Assembly: GCF_001039355.2 (NCBI RefSeq) | Contig: NW_019775418.1 | Span: 218,160 to 282,159 of the forward strand | Length of the DNA: 64,000 bases | Source: Lingula anatina | Lineage: Eukaryota; Brachiopoda; Lingulata; Lingulida; Lingulidae | Direction: 5' to 3' | In this document: piece after piece, positions 35,092 to 48,402 of the stretch | Layout of the letters: each line of letters starts with the position of its first letter | Numbering within the stretch: the stretch's first letter is position 1 | Notes under the pieces: model-generated | Told to the model about the DNA's origin: nothing | What the model saw: the letters and a program-made list of their open reading frames with translations, nothing else | The model's database searches: none | Translations under genes and position numbers: made by a program

Positions 35092-36036
35092 ATGGAAGCA
35101 GCTGATAATGTCTTGTTGAAAACTGTGCTAATACACAACAAAAAGAACTGTCTAGTTACTTTATTTTCAACTCATATTTGTTGGGGATTAATGTCTTGTG
35201 GAGCAGATGCCATTGGACAATATTTAGAACCGTTTTACTGTGAGTATGCCATTTAGTTTCAGTCTCAAGAAGTACATGTACACGTCGTTACATGATCTTG
35301 GACTTGATATCGAGTTATCTAACGTGAATTCCTGTTATAAATATCACATCAAAATCAATCTTACAATCTGAGCCAAATAATGATATCGGCAAGCTTTTTA
35401 AAGCGAAAGAAGGACAAATTTTCATTTCGTGATGATGTATAATTCAAGAATATCTTGAATGTTGGTTTATTTAATTATTTTTTATTTATATTTTGTATTT
35501 GATTTATTTGAGTAAAAAGTTCAAAGTTTTCAAACAAGAACAAAAATATTAACAGTAACCCCATAAATGAAGGTGGCCCCAGACCTTCCACTATTTTTAT
35601 AAGTAATCTGTAAAGTTTATTTTTAATTATGACACAAATGATAAACACCCTCAGAATGATAAACTGATTGAAAACTTATTGCTAGATTTTTGGATCTGTT
35701 TTAACATAAACCTTCTACACCAAGGTTATCTTGTATTTTGGTTGGCACATTGCCTTATTTGTGGTTCTGTGGGAATTTCAACTACATGTATGCCATACAT
35801 AAGATGTCAAATTCTAACTTAAAATTTTACCCAAATAACGAAATTGACAAGCTTTTTAAAGCAAAAGTTAGACAGATTTTTATTTTGTGATAATGTGTAA
35901 TTCAAGAATGTCTTGAATGTTGGTTTATTAATTTTAGATTATTTTTATTTTGCATTGGATTTATTTGAGTAAAAAGTTCACAATTTCTAATGGGAACAAA
36001 AATATTAACAGTAACCCTATTGTACAGTATACTGTA

Positions 36037-36099
<63 letters not shown>

Positions 36100-36898
36100 G
36101 AAGGTGACCTCAGACTTTCCACTGTATTTTTTCTTTTTTTTAATATAGACCTTTTACATGAAGGTTATCTTTTATTTTGGTTGGCACACTGCCTAATTTG
36201 TGGTTCTGTGGAAACTTTAAATACATGTATACCATAACATAAACTATGTTGGTGGTTTGGCACTGTGACAGTGCTTTAGCCTTTTAAAACCTAGTTCACC
36301 TAACCGCATACAGAGTTGCTTTGAATATAGAACCATTTCACAGTACCTTCTCATCCATTCCCAAGTTAGATTTGGTCTTCCAATATGCAGTGAAAAGAAG
36401 AAAGAATTTAGTGAATTCACCTTTAATAATATGTATCTCAGTTAGTAGAGACAAAAATTCAAATGGCAATTTAAATTTAAGAAAGGGGGTGCTGTGTAAT
36501 GGCTCTATGATAAAATATTTTGTACTTTCTTATAACCATTAATTGAGAGATTTTGAAAGGATACCTGATCATTCTGATCTGGTCTCTCCATTATGAATGT
36601 GAAAGGTATTTCAGTTTCAATTTATCCTTTATTACCACAGACCAAAGACATGAGTCAGTCCCAATTCAAGAAATCATTGCCATAACCCCTGAGAAAATCC
36701 AGCACGCCCAGGAAAAGAAACAAAATGCCTCTTTGGGTATCGAGTTGATCAGCCTCGAGACACGCTCTTTCTGCCTCCATGTTGTGAAGAGAGTTGGTGG
36801 ACATAGATGGAGGGTGAGGAAGGTGATATTTGACTGCCCTGATGGCCAGGCTTGTGGAGACTGGATAGATGCTGTACAGAGCAGGCTGAACAGTAAAG
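35092..36898 (+). CDS. Ceramide kinase, duplicated first two exons (probable allele)
   Basis: Exons 35092-35239 and 36641-36898. They encode MEAADNVLLKTVLIHNKK through the N-terminal PH-like region (RHESVPIQEIIAI, FCLHVVKRVGGHRWRVRKV, GDWIDAVQSRL). Phases equal those of 38580-38727 and 40087-40344. The only residue change seen is WGLMSCG here against WGLTSCG in the other copy. No downstream catalytic exons precede the N at 38381. Confidence 0.85.
36038..36095. repeat. (AT)n microsatellite, length-variable between copies
   Basis: About 29 AT units in ceramide kinase intron 1. The equivalent site in the second copy (about 39522-39536) has only a few units, a length polymorphism visible within the window. 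Confidence 0.9.
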
Positions 36899-37858
36899 GT
36901 GAGGGCACAGGGGGTTGTTAAATACTAGGATGGTGATTACTCTAGACTATCTTATCAATGGCCAAAATGTTCAAACTTATAGATTACATAATTTTATAAT
37001 CACCAAATATTATTTTTCTGTGTGGGAATTTTGGTGCTTTTATTGCATGGAATATAACTATTTGAACAGTAACCTGCTTTTTAAATTCCGTTGCTACCAC
37101 TCAATAGAAATGCTCTGATTTTAAGAAATTATGACTTAAAAATACAGTATCTGTAAAGTCTACAATTTTCTCTATTGAAAAGATCTGAAAATTACTGTAC
37201 CCCCCAAATGGTGTGGATAAATACTAATACCTTCATTCCTGTTGTTACCTCTGCTGAGGAGATTAATAAAAATTATGCTTTTGTCTTTGTTGGCTTATTA
37301 GTTACCAGCCTAACTCAAACATTTATGGACTTATTTTGATAGAAAAAAAATTAAGGACTGGTCATGAATGTCATATTTCGATTTGCACCCACTAAGGACA
37401 TTAAACTAATTCTTTTTGTTCTTCTGTTTCATAAGTGGCAATTTTTTACAGGGATATCTTATAGGAAACCCAAAAGAAAATAAGTTATGTGCATGTAGCT
37501 CTATACTAGTATGTATTTGGTGCAATATAGATGATACATGTTATTTTCTGGGGATATCTCTCAAGGATCTATTTTTTCTGTTGCCACTTGCAAAGAGCTT
37601 GAAAACACGAATCTTACATCTTGTTTGGCTCTAAAAGAATTCCTATCTGGAAAAAATCAATGCCTTTCAGACAGTGAAGTCATTAGCTGTATGTGGAATT
37701 GCATCTGTATCTAAGAGAGCTATCACTCAAATGTTTATGGTTGCGTTATTGGATTTCATGCACTGATAATCCTGATCTGCAGCCCACATGGCAGAGGGTC
37801 TCATTCTCATGAAATTTGGAACATTTTATTGCTGAGATTGATTATATAGTGCAAAAGG

Positions 37859-37915
37859 CAGGCCTGCAGCTAGCAATTTTAAAGTTGGTTCTTTTATTGA
37901 AAAAGTTGACCTTAA
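37859..37915. mobile_element. Half-element relic of the CAGGCCCGTAGCC transposon family
   Basis: CAGGCCTGCAGCTAGCAATTTTAAA, then GGTTCTTTTATTGAAAAAGT and TGACCTT, aligns with the left half of the 159-bp element at 14183. No right inverted repeat is seen. The same relic lies at 41300-41356 in the second copy, so it is older than the split of the copies. Confidence 0.5.
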
Positions 37916-38579
37916 TTTGTATCGCCTTAGTTTTCCCAACTTGAGTGATGTAGTGGCAAACAACCTGCATTGAAATTTGATTCAGCTCACACGTTTTCCA
38001 CCCTAAAGATCTTAAAGTAAATGCATATTAACCTCATCAAATGATACTTGCTATTTTGGCGTAAAACTTATGTAGAATTTAACTGGGAATTATACTGGAC
38101 CCTTGATAATTAAGTTGATGAGGGGTGAAGACCTAGGGCAATAACATATGGCCCTAAAAGAATACATATAGGTATTGAATAGCTAATGACATTCAGGTCA
38201 GGTTCTTTGCATTTAGCATAAGACTCCCACACAGGTGGTCAGCAGTTTCCTTTGAAGTTGGTACTGTGAAGATCCACAGCTGTAGAACTAGTATTTGCCC
38301 ATTTCCCTTCTTTAATTTTGGCATTGCATCAGCTAATAATTAATGAAATGGAGTCATTGCTGTCATCCAATTTTAGGTTANCATTTTGACGTTTATAACT
38401 GACAAACTTATGGTTTGTCTTGTTGGTTCGACTTTAGTTTATCTTGATAACTTAGGAAATCTCTCCCTTCTGTAGCCTCGCTCTGGCACTAGATGTTCAT
38501 TATTCATTCCTTTCCGTTATTCCCGAAATCGAGTCCATAGCCTGCAGAGTCAAAACAAATAAGTTCAGTCCAGCAGGAA

Positions 38580-41500
38580 ATGGAAGCAGCTGATAATGTC
38601 TTGTTGAAAACTGTGCTAATACACAACAAAAAGAACTGTCTAGTTACTTTATTTTCAACTCATATTTGTTGGGGATTAACGTCTTGTGGAGCAGATGCCA
38701 TTGGACAATATTTAGAACCATTTTACTGTGAGTATGCCATTTAGTTTCAGTCTCAAGAAGGACATGTACACGTCGTTACATGATCTTGGACTTGATATCG
38801 AGTTATCTAACGTGAATTCCTGTTATAAATATCACATCAAAATCAATCTTACAATTTGAGCCAAATAATGATATCGGCAAGCTTTTTTAAAGCGAAAGAA
38901 GGACAAATTTTCATTTCGTGATGATGTATAATTCAAGAATATCTTGAATGTTGGTTTATTTATTTATTTTTTATTTATATTTTGTATTTGATTTATTTGA
39001 GTGAAAAGTTCAAAGTTTTCAAACAAGAACAAAAATATTAACAGTAACCCCATAAATGAAGGTGGCCCCAGACCTTCCACTATTTTTTATAAGTAATCTG
39101 TAAAGTTTATTTTTAATTATGACACAAATGATAAACACCCTCAGAATGATAAACTGATTGAAAACTTATTGCTAGATTTTTGGATCTGTTTTAACATAAA
39201 CCTTCTACACCAAGGTTATCTTGTATTTTGGTTGGCACATTGCCTTATTTCTGGTTCTGTGGAAATTTCAACTACATGTATATGCCATACATAAGATGTC
39301 AAATTCTAACTTAAAATTTTACCCAAATAACAAAATTGACAAGCTTTTTAAAGCAAAAGTTAGACAGATTTTTATTTTGTGATAATGTGTAATTCAAGAA
39401 TGTCTTGAATGTTGGTTTATTAATTTTAGATTATTTTTATTTTGCATTGGATTTATTTGAGTAAAAAGTTCACAATTTCTAATGGGAACAAAAATATTAA
39501 CAGAAACCCTATTGTATACTGTAGTATATATATATTATGTGAAGGTGACCTCAGACTTTCCACTGTATTTTTTCTTTTTTTTAATATAGACCTTTTACAT
39601 GAAGGTTATCTTTTATTTTGGTTGGCACACTGCCTAGTTTGTGGTTCTGTGGAAACTTTAAATACATGTATACCATAACATAAACTATGTTGGTGGTTTG
39701 GCACTGTGACAGTGCTTTAGCCTTTTAAAACCTAGTTCACCTAACCACATACAAAGTTGCTTTGAATATAGAACCATTTCACAGTACCTTCTCATCCATT
39801 CCCAAGTTAGATTTGGTCTTCCAATATGCAGTGAAAAGAAGAAAGAATTTAGTGAATTCACCTTTAATAATAGTTATCTCAGTTAGTAGAGACAAAAATT
39901 CAAATGGCTATTTAAATTTAAGAAAGGGGGTGCTGTGTAATGGCTCTATGATAAAATATTTTGTACTTTCCTATAACCATTAATTGAGAGATTTTGAAAG
40001 GATACCTGATCATTCTGATCTGGGCTCATATCTCCATTATGAATGCGAAAGGTATTTCAGTTTCAATTTATCCTTTATTACCACAGACCAAAGACATGAG
40101 TCAGTCCCAATCCAAGAAATCATTGCCATAACCCCTGAGAAAATCCAGCACGCCCAGGAAAAGAAACAAAATGCCTCTTTGGGTATCGAGTTGATCAGCC
40201 TCGAGACACGGTCATTCTGCCTCCATGTTGTGAAGAGAGTTGGTGGACATAGATGGAGGGTGAGGAAGGTGATATTTGACTGCCCTGATGGCCAGGCTTG
40301 CGGAGACTGGATAGATGCTGTACAGAGCAGGCTGAACAGTAAAGGTGAGGGCACAGGGGGTTGTTAAATACTAAGACGGTGAATACTCTTTTCAGTGGCC
40401 AATATTTTCAAACTTTCAGATTGCATAATTTTATAATCACCAAATATTATTTTTCTGTGTGGGAATTTTGGTGAGCACTTTTATTGCATGGAATATAACT
40501 ATATGAACAGTAACCTGCTTTTTAAATTCTGTTGCTACCACTCAATAGAAATGCTCTGATTTTAAGAAATTATGACTTAAAAGTACAGTATCTGTAAAGT
40601 CTACAATTTTCTCTATTGAAAAGATCTGAAAATTACTGTACCCCCCAAATGGTGTGGATAAATACTAATACCTTCATTCCTGTTGTTACCTCTGCTGAGG
40701 AGATTAATAAGAATTATGCTTTTGTCTTTGTTGGCTTATTAGTTACCAGTCTAACTCAAACATTTATGGACTTATTTTGACAGAAAAAAAATTAAGGACT
40801 GGTCATGAATGTCATATTTCGATTTGCACCCACTAAGGACATTAAACTAATTCTTTTTGTTCTTCTGTTTCATAAGTGGCAATTTTTTACAGGGATATCT
40901 TATAGGTAACCCAAAAGAAAATAAGTTATGTGCATGTAGCTCTATACTAGTATGTATTTGGTGCAATATAGATGATACATGTTATTTTCTGGGGATATCT
41001 CTCAAGGATCTATTTTTTCTGTTGCCACTTGCAAAGAGCTTGAAAACACGAATCTTACATCTTGTTTGGCTCTAAAAGAATTCCTATCTGGAAAAAATCA
41101 ATGCCTTTCAGACAGTGAAGTCATTAGCTGTATGTGGAATTGCATCTGTATCTAAGAGAGCTATCACTCAAATGTTTATGGTTGCGTTATTGGATTTCAT
41201 GCACTGATAATCCTGATCTGCAGCCCACATGGCAGAGGGTCTCATTCTCATGAAATTTGGAACATTTTATTGCTGAGATTGATTATATAGTGCAAAAGGC
41301 AGGCCTGCAGCTAGCAATTTTAAAGTTGGTTCTTTTATTGAAAAAGTTGACCTTAATTTGTATCGCCTTAGTTTTCCCAACTTGAGTGATGTAGTGGCAA
41401 AGAACCTGCATTGAAATTTGATTCAGCTCACACATTTTCCACCCTAAAGATCTTAAAGTAAATGCATATTAACCTCATCAAATGATACTAGCTATTTTGG

Positions 41501-42139
41501 CATAAAACTTACGTAGAATTTAACTGGGAATTATACTGGACCCTTGATAATTAAGTTGATGAGGGGTGAAGACCTAGGGCAATAACATATGGCCCTAAAA
41601 GAATACATATAAGTATTGAATAGGTATTGACATTCAGGTCCGTTTCTTTGCATTTAGCAGAAGACTCCCACACAGGTGGTCAGCAGTTTCCTTTGAAGTT
41701 GGTACTGTGAAGATCCACAGCTGTAGAACTAGTATTTGCCCATTTCCCTTCTTTAATTTTGGCATCACATCAGCTAATAATTAATGAAATGGAGTCATTG
41801 CTGTCATCCAATTTTAGGTTATTCACACAGGTTTACTTGTATTTCTTTTCCATTTCTTATAAAATTTTCTATAGTATGTGTGAATAGTATTTTCATGTAT
41901 TCTAGAATATGGCCGTCCTAAGCACCTGCTCACTTTTATCAATCCATTTGGTGGCAAAAGGAAGGCAGTGAAGATTTATGAAGAAAAGATTGAACCATTG
42001 TTTTACTTAGCAGGGATAGCCAGTGAAGTCATAGGTAGGCCAAAGAAGAAAATACCCTGAAGCCTTAAAATTTTCTGTACTGATTTGATATTATATATTC
42101 CAGTACGCAACAGATCATTTCTAGACTCAGACACTACCA

Positions 42140-42190
<51 letters not shown>

Positions 42191-45100
42191 CTGAACTGTC
42201 TTTGAAAAAATATATTCTGTTTTAGAAGATCGGCACTGTGTATAAACACTGCCTCCTATATCTGAAATCCTGGATCCTCCTCTGTTGTGCACTTAGGGTG
42301 AATAATGCTGTTGCTGATTACATCTCTGACTGCACAATGTTATATGAATGATTTAAAGTATTTTATTTTCACTCATTCCAGTGACTGAGAGAGCCAACCA
42401 TGCTCATGATTATATATTGGAAGAGGATTTAAGACATTATGATGGGTATGGTAAACAGTTCTATTTGCGTAAAGTGATAACTGTAATTTTTTGTTGCTAG
42501 TCACAACCCTGTTCTTCTGTATGTACACATGTGTTATCCCAAGAAAGAGGTCCATAATATTATGCTTTGGACACCAAACAGTCTTCACCACAATGTTGTC
42601 TACGCGTGCGTGCATGCACACACACTCACACCCTTCAATGTTGAGTGACTCTTCATCTGAAGATTGTAACTGTGACAGTAGCATGTCACATAAGTGAAGG
42701 TTATTACTGAATAGCTTTTGCATTCTTGGGAGAATTTTTTTTTCTTTTTTTCCTACACTGTATAACTTGTTTATCATTTTTCTTTAAGCATAATCTGTGT
42801 AGGTGGTGACGGCATGTTTGCTGAGCTCCTGAATGGTCTGCTACGACGGACCCAACAGGATGCTGGGATACACGACGCAAATCAGGAAACAAAACTAGTT
42901 AATCCTAGGCTCAAACTTGGAGTCATTCCAGGAGGTAGGTGTTTATATATTCAGCAACATCTTAAATATTTTTTACTTTATCAAGTAACTAACTGACTGG
43001 TAAATGAATCATTTGATAAGTTGATAATTTAGATAGGCCTAAATTCTTGGGAATATATTTTGTGATTGTTGAGTACAGATTCAACTTGTTGAAATGCTCC
43101 ATTTCAGGATCAACAGATGCAGTTGTCTATACTACCTGTGGTATAAATGACCCTGTCACGTCAGCCTTGCATATTATCATAGGTATGGGGGTTTTGATAA
43201 GACTAATGAAAAAATACACAAGAGTTACACCTTTAAAAATCAGACATCATCAGAATTTAACTCTTTCATCAATGAATAAAATGCCTTTGAAGTTCTAGTG
43301 TAATTGGCAGACCTATGATTATCCTCTGTGGTTTAGAGAGTTAATCTTCAGTTAAAAGATTATCTTCTTGGATAAAAATGGGAAAGGAGAGTAGTTTGAA
43401 AGGTAAAATGTAATGACCAATTTTACAGTGACTTTTTGCAGGATAGTTATCTTAAAGGGATAATAACTCTTCGTATGAGATCTATTTTTCACAATAAAAA
43501 CATTGTGAATAACTCATAGAAATATAATATATTCTGTTTTACCACAAAAACGGCAGTTATAGCTATTATTCTGATATCTGAGCTTGTCTTTAGACCACGT
43601 GACCTCCATTGATAGCTATACTTTGTTAAAATCTCTTAAGAGATTTTAACAAAAAACCAAACTTTTTAGAAAAAAAACAGGGACTAACTTTGAATGTAAA
43701 AATGGATTCAATAACCCTTGGTAAGTATGGGAAAATTGTTGTTTACTCCAGGAAAATTCATTTTTTGGCCGAAACGAAGAGTTATTATCACTTTAAGTTT
43801 GTAAAAACATCAGTACTTCATAGATTTCTCTACTCTTTTCTCACAGTAGCATAATATCTCGTCCTTTCTTTCCAGGAGAAACTGTCGGTGTAGATGTTTG
43901 CAGCATACACCAGGAGAACCAGATATTGCGCTACTGTGTGTCCATGCTGGCTTATGGTTACTTTGGTGACGTACTGATTGATAGCGAGAAACACAGGTGG
44001 ATGGGACCAAAAAGATATGACTGGAGTGGTACAAATTTTTTCTATTGAAGATTTAAATTTTGATAGCTTGATTATATTTTAAGGAGATGAAAGATAATTC
44101 AATATGAAAAAAGAAATTTTTTTAAAGAAGTTAATGATTAAATAAATAGATATATAAAAAGCTGTAAACATTTAAACCAAGTTAATAATATTTGTTTTGA
44201 ATAAACAATTTGATTTTGTTCCCATGTTTAGCACAGTGTATAAAAAGAACAGTGCTTTGAGGAAAAAAATGGCTCTTTCCAGGCTTTAAGCGGTGGTGCA
44301 AGAAATTTGTGTATGAGGCAGAGATATCTTACCTGGAGTGTCCTGACACCAGGCATCACCCTAGAGATGGGTCCAGATGCTTTGCAGGGTATGAACCTCC
44401 CCTCCCCCCCTCCTCTCTCTCTCTCTCTCTCTCTCAAACAAAACAACACAAATCCATTTCTTTGTGAAATCAAAGGGCATACTATCAAACATAGCTTAAT
44501 TTTGTTTTGAAAAAAATTAATTTGAACATTTTTTAAGTGTATTATGTTTCAAATGTACACTGGTTTTTACCTACTTCTAGTACCAAATACTTGACTGTGT
44601 CAGTGTGAGAACACAAAATTCAGCCTGACATTTCTATTTATTTCAGTTGTGAAATTTGCAATTCCATACAACACTCAGAAGGAGAGAGCCTTTATTCTGA
44701 TGACAAATGGCAAACTTTCCAAGGACGCTTCATCAGCTTCCAGTCCATCACAATGCCATGTCGCTGCGATCTTAGTCCCAATGGCGTGTCCCCCTCCCAG
44801 CACCTTAGCAATGGCTATACTGATCTTATCATTGCCAAAGAATGTTCACAGGTGGATTTTCTCAGACACATGTGGAGAGTCAAGAGTAAAACAACAGACC
44901 AGGTAATGATTTAAAGTCACATTTTTTCATCTGTGAATAAGTTGCATTGTACTTATTGATCCTTGTTGGAATGGTGTTATAGTAGGTGGGTAGCATCCAT
45001 GGCCCAGTCTGTTAGAAGCTTGCATATGTTCAACATATTAAACCTTCACACATACAAGTCTTACTGGTAATTGTTTCCAATGTAAGCCTTATTGGATGAA

Positions 45101-45821
45101 GTTGGATTCTTTGGGGTAGTGTTTGGTTCTTTATAAGTACTGTGAAAAGATTACCAAAAAGTTTCATCTTTTGATTGGAAGAAGATGAAACTTGAATGTG
45201 TGTGATCATATATTTTATTTGCATTCCAAATCATTTTATTTCAGTTCGACTTTGATTTTGTGGAGGTTCATAGGGTAAAAGCATTTAAATTCCGACCAAT
45301 CCTAGAAGATGGAGAAGATGAAGAAAATGATGATTCAAATGGGCGGCAGCGTCTACGAACAAGACAACTTCGCGCTAGTTCTTGGAATTGTGATGGAGAG
45401 GTTTTAACAGAAGGTTTTATTGACGTCAAGTAAGTTGCTAAAACTCTAAGCAATACTTTTTTTTAAAAATTCATTCATTTCATGGTTTTTTTATTTTCCA
45501 ATGAAAGCCGTTTTCCACAAAAAGTGGTTTCATTTTAACTATTTGTGGTAAAGTAGATTTGTATTTTTTAAAGATATGTGGTTTTAGAGTAATGCAAGAT
45601 ATATAGTTATATTATTAAATTGATAAGAAATACACCTAAAAACCAAAAGAATAACTGATATTTTTATTAAAGATAATTAATTTATTTGTTTCTTTCAAAT
45701 TTTAACCACCAGGGTACACCACCAGCTCATAAAGCTCTTTGCTCGGAATATCGAAGATGAAAGGCAGCTGAAAACAGACTTCTGTGAGACCAGCTGTTAT
45801 AGTTGCAGTGCTAGGAGATAA
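38580..45821 (+). CDS. CERK: Ceramide kinase, 11 coding exons
   Basis: Exons: 38580-38727, 40087-40344, 41906-42034, 42382-42445, 42789-42934, 43108-43182, 43876-44028, 44283-44388, 44647-44902, 45245-45429, 45713-45821 (stop TAA). The 542 residues match the usual size of about 540. The enzyme phosphorylates ceramide to ceramide-1-phosphate with ATP on intracellular membranes. An N-terminal PH-like region precedes the diacylglycerol-kinase-type catalytic domain: LLTFINPFGGKRKAVKIYEE, the nucleotide-loop CVGGDGMFAELL, GVIPGGSTDAVVY and SALHII. Further hallmarks are YGYFGDVLIDSEKHRWMGP, the Cys-rich CRCDLSPNG with LSNGYTDLIIAKECSQVDF, and SSWNCDGEVL near the C-terminus. An acidic insert (EDGEDEENDD) lies near the end. 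All intron phases are consistent. Confidence 0.95.
42140..42188. repeat. (CT)n(CA)n compound microsatellite
   Basis: A CT run (42140-42156) passes directly into a CA run (to 42188) within a ceramide kinase intron. A separate CT run lies at 44411-44435, just after the donor at 44389. Confidence 0.9.
43451..43797. mobile_element. 347-bp inverted-repeat element with a central 32-bp perfect palindrome
   Basis: The termini CTTAAAGGGATAATAACTCT and the inverse of AGAGTTATTATCACTTTAAG form 24-bp arms with one mismatch. At 43622-43653 a perfect palindrome of 2 x 16 bases is centred on CTTAAG (arm TTTGTTAAAATCTCTT). It lies wholly in a ceramide kinase intron and has no coding capacity. No clear target-site duplication. 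Confidence 0.6.
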
Positions 45822-48402
45822 TGTGCTGGGTGGGACTGCAATGTGTTAGTTGTGACTCCCATTGTGCCAGTTGTATGACTGCAATGTGATAGTTGTGACT
45901 CCCATTGCGTCAGTTGTTTGTATAAATGCAATGTGTTAGTTGTGACTTCCATTGTGTCAGTTGTATGACATGCAATGTGGCCACAACTCTCATTACACAG
46001 AGTTTAACAAGAAAGAGGAATTTGAGAATTGTCTCGTACAATGCTTTCCTTGCACCAGGTGTTCATGAAGTTGACAGCATATGCTACCAAATATGTTCAT
46101 TGTTATTGCAGTAAATGTGAGAGATGCTGTTGGAAGGCATTCACGTTTGACCAGTTTCTTACATTTAAACTTTTGAAGATTTCATCTTTTCATTGACATA
46201 TTTTGTTGATAAATTGATGGATAGTAAAGTGGATTATTACAGTATAATTATAGAGTAGCTATCATGCTCTTTTAGTGGTAGACTTAAGATATGTTCTTAA
46301 TTTATAGTTAAATTGTTACATTGTTATGTATTTTAGTAAATAACTGGTATACATGGTTTATCCAAAGATGACACTGCTGTTGTAGTGCTTTAATTGACCA
46401 AAACTAAGAAAGCTCAAACAATCTACCTAACTTCCAAGCTCTGTATAATCATCAACATAGTTTTAGAAAATAATATAATAGCTTTGGGTACAATCATGGG
46501 CAGCTTTAAATGCTACAATGTTAAACAGCTAATAAGTATATGTATCCAGTATAAGTGTTGATCCCTCCAAATGTTAAAAGAAACCTGGCAATGTTTTATT
46601 ATTTATTTATTTTCTTAATAAAATTATATGTACCTGAACATTTGACAACTTTTGCCCATTGTAATTATATTGGAGGGATGTCATGCAGGTGTTATATCTA
46701 TGGTGGAATATTTACAGAGTAAGTGGCAAAGTGCAATGAGGTATAGTGTTATAATTTATAAAGTCTATGTATCTGATATTGGCAACATTTTGGTCATTGT
46801 TATATGTTAAACATGCTATCTGTTATGATTAGATTTTGTGCAAGTTTAATCTTTGCTAGGTGAATGGAGTGAGAAGCTTGGTACAAGTTAACATAATGCT
46901 GCAAATATCTTTTTATTTATCTGCTGAAAGGGGAAGATATTTTTGAATCATTACTTTTTGACAATTTATAAGTAGTTTGGTGAATAAAATGTATTAAATT
47001 TTGACAAAATATATGCTTAATATCTGTAATTTTCAGAGCAAATGCTTAATATTTACGGTGTAAATTGTCCAAAACGGCTGACTATTCAGTTTAAGTCTTT
47101 ATATTATTGTTGAAATTCTTTCATATGACTGTACAATAACTGTCCCATATTGCTTACCCAGCTCAGTCCATAAATGTGACAATATTTAAGCACGGTAACA
47201 GTGGTACATATGTATGTGTGCATACACTTTCCCACATGGTCATACTGTACTAAATTATAATAAGAGTGTTATGCTGGATAATGTTGTTTTTCAGTTTTTG
47301 TATACTGGTCAGTTTAGGACAGTATGTTTATAATACAATATGTCTGGAAATTGATGTACAAGTCGATGGGTTGTTTTTGCGTTACATCATTTTTATCATG
47401 AAAAAAATGATAATAGTTACTAATCTTAACTGCTTACCTAAGATTTAAATGGTTATTTTAAACCTTTTTTTCAGATTAAGATTACGCTTATAGCAGTAGA
47501 TTTATTGTATTATAGTAATCAAAAAGAATATTTACTAGATGTTATTTTTGTAATTCACAGTTGATAAACCTTTTGCTATGGTTTCCTTACATCACTTTAG
47601 AATATTAAGAGTTCCACTTAGACAGCTGTGATATATGCTGCTGTTGTCATTGTTATTGGTTCGAAGTACATGGATACACAGGGGCATACCTTTTCTTTTG
47701 CAGTGTATAATTTTTCGTTTATCACAAATTTAATAAGGGTATCTGTGAAGACAATTGTTTCAGAAAATGTAAAAAGAAATAAGGCTGGATATAGAATTAC
47801 ATCAATTTGAATTTTATTCATTGAACAAATAAAAAATGTTACATGTTAAAATTCAATGACATTTTTTGCTTTTTGTCAACATTCTTTAACATTTATTGTG
47901 AGATCTGATTAAAACCAATTAAAATTAATAAGAACAAGATCATTTTACTGTTTTAAGGTTAATTAAAAATGTTTTTTTTAGACAAGACTGTTTGAGCACA
48001 GGCCTAGAGCATCTTCATTTTCCCACTTAATGTGCCTCCATATTTCAATCATTCAGATTAATATAAAGTTATGAAATAAATATTTGCACTGTTTTTTTTT
48101 TTTTTTTTTTTTTTTTTGAGACATGGTAGATACTACTTACAAACCTCTTCTTTCTAAAATGTATATCAAACGTCGGCAGAAGATAACTGAACAAGATACT
48201 ACTAAGACATATATATCTGTTTCCAGAACATCTTTCCTAATTGTTTATAATTTGGACAAATAAAACACTAAATACGTCATGGTTAAGAATCATTTAACGT
48301 TACCTTATAAACTGATAAAACAGAAGTGATTACAGCAACTACAATTTAGCGCCCCCTTTCTGCTTGTTTCCATAAAACATCCAGTTAAATCTTCAAAACC
48401 CA
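45822..48402. other. 3' flank of ceramide kinase up to the Ly6 array
   Basis: AT-rich. A triplicated minisatellite follows the stop codon. AATAAA signals occur near 46616, 46983 and 47827. From 47715 on (TATCACAAATTTAATAAGGG) the sequence reappears at about 50885, where the second Ly6 unit begins, so the tandem Ly6 unit includes the tail of this flank. No additional gene was recognised. Confidence 0.5.
45838..45980 (+). repeat. 43-47-bp minisatellite in the presumed ceramide kinase 3'-UTR
   Basis: Three and a half units start at 45838, 45881, 45928 and 45972, built on GCAATGTGTTAGTTGTGACT, then CCCATTGTGCCAGTTGTATG. They begin 17 bases after the stop codon. Confidence 0.8.

Larger units (their letters stand above)
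34896..41821. repeat. About 3.5-kb direct duplication (34896-38380 / 38384-41821) with a single-N junction
   Basis: The first copy ends in CCAATTTTAGGTTA followed by N (38381). The second starts at TTTTGACGTTTATAACTG, equivalent to 34896, and after CCAATTTTAGGTTA continues into new sequence. Copies are nearly identical apart from scattered substitutions and an (AT)n tract (36038-36095) that is short in copy 2 (about 39522-39536). Each holds the first two ceramide kinase exons. I infer an unmerged haplotype overlap. Confidence 0.8.
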
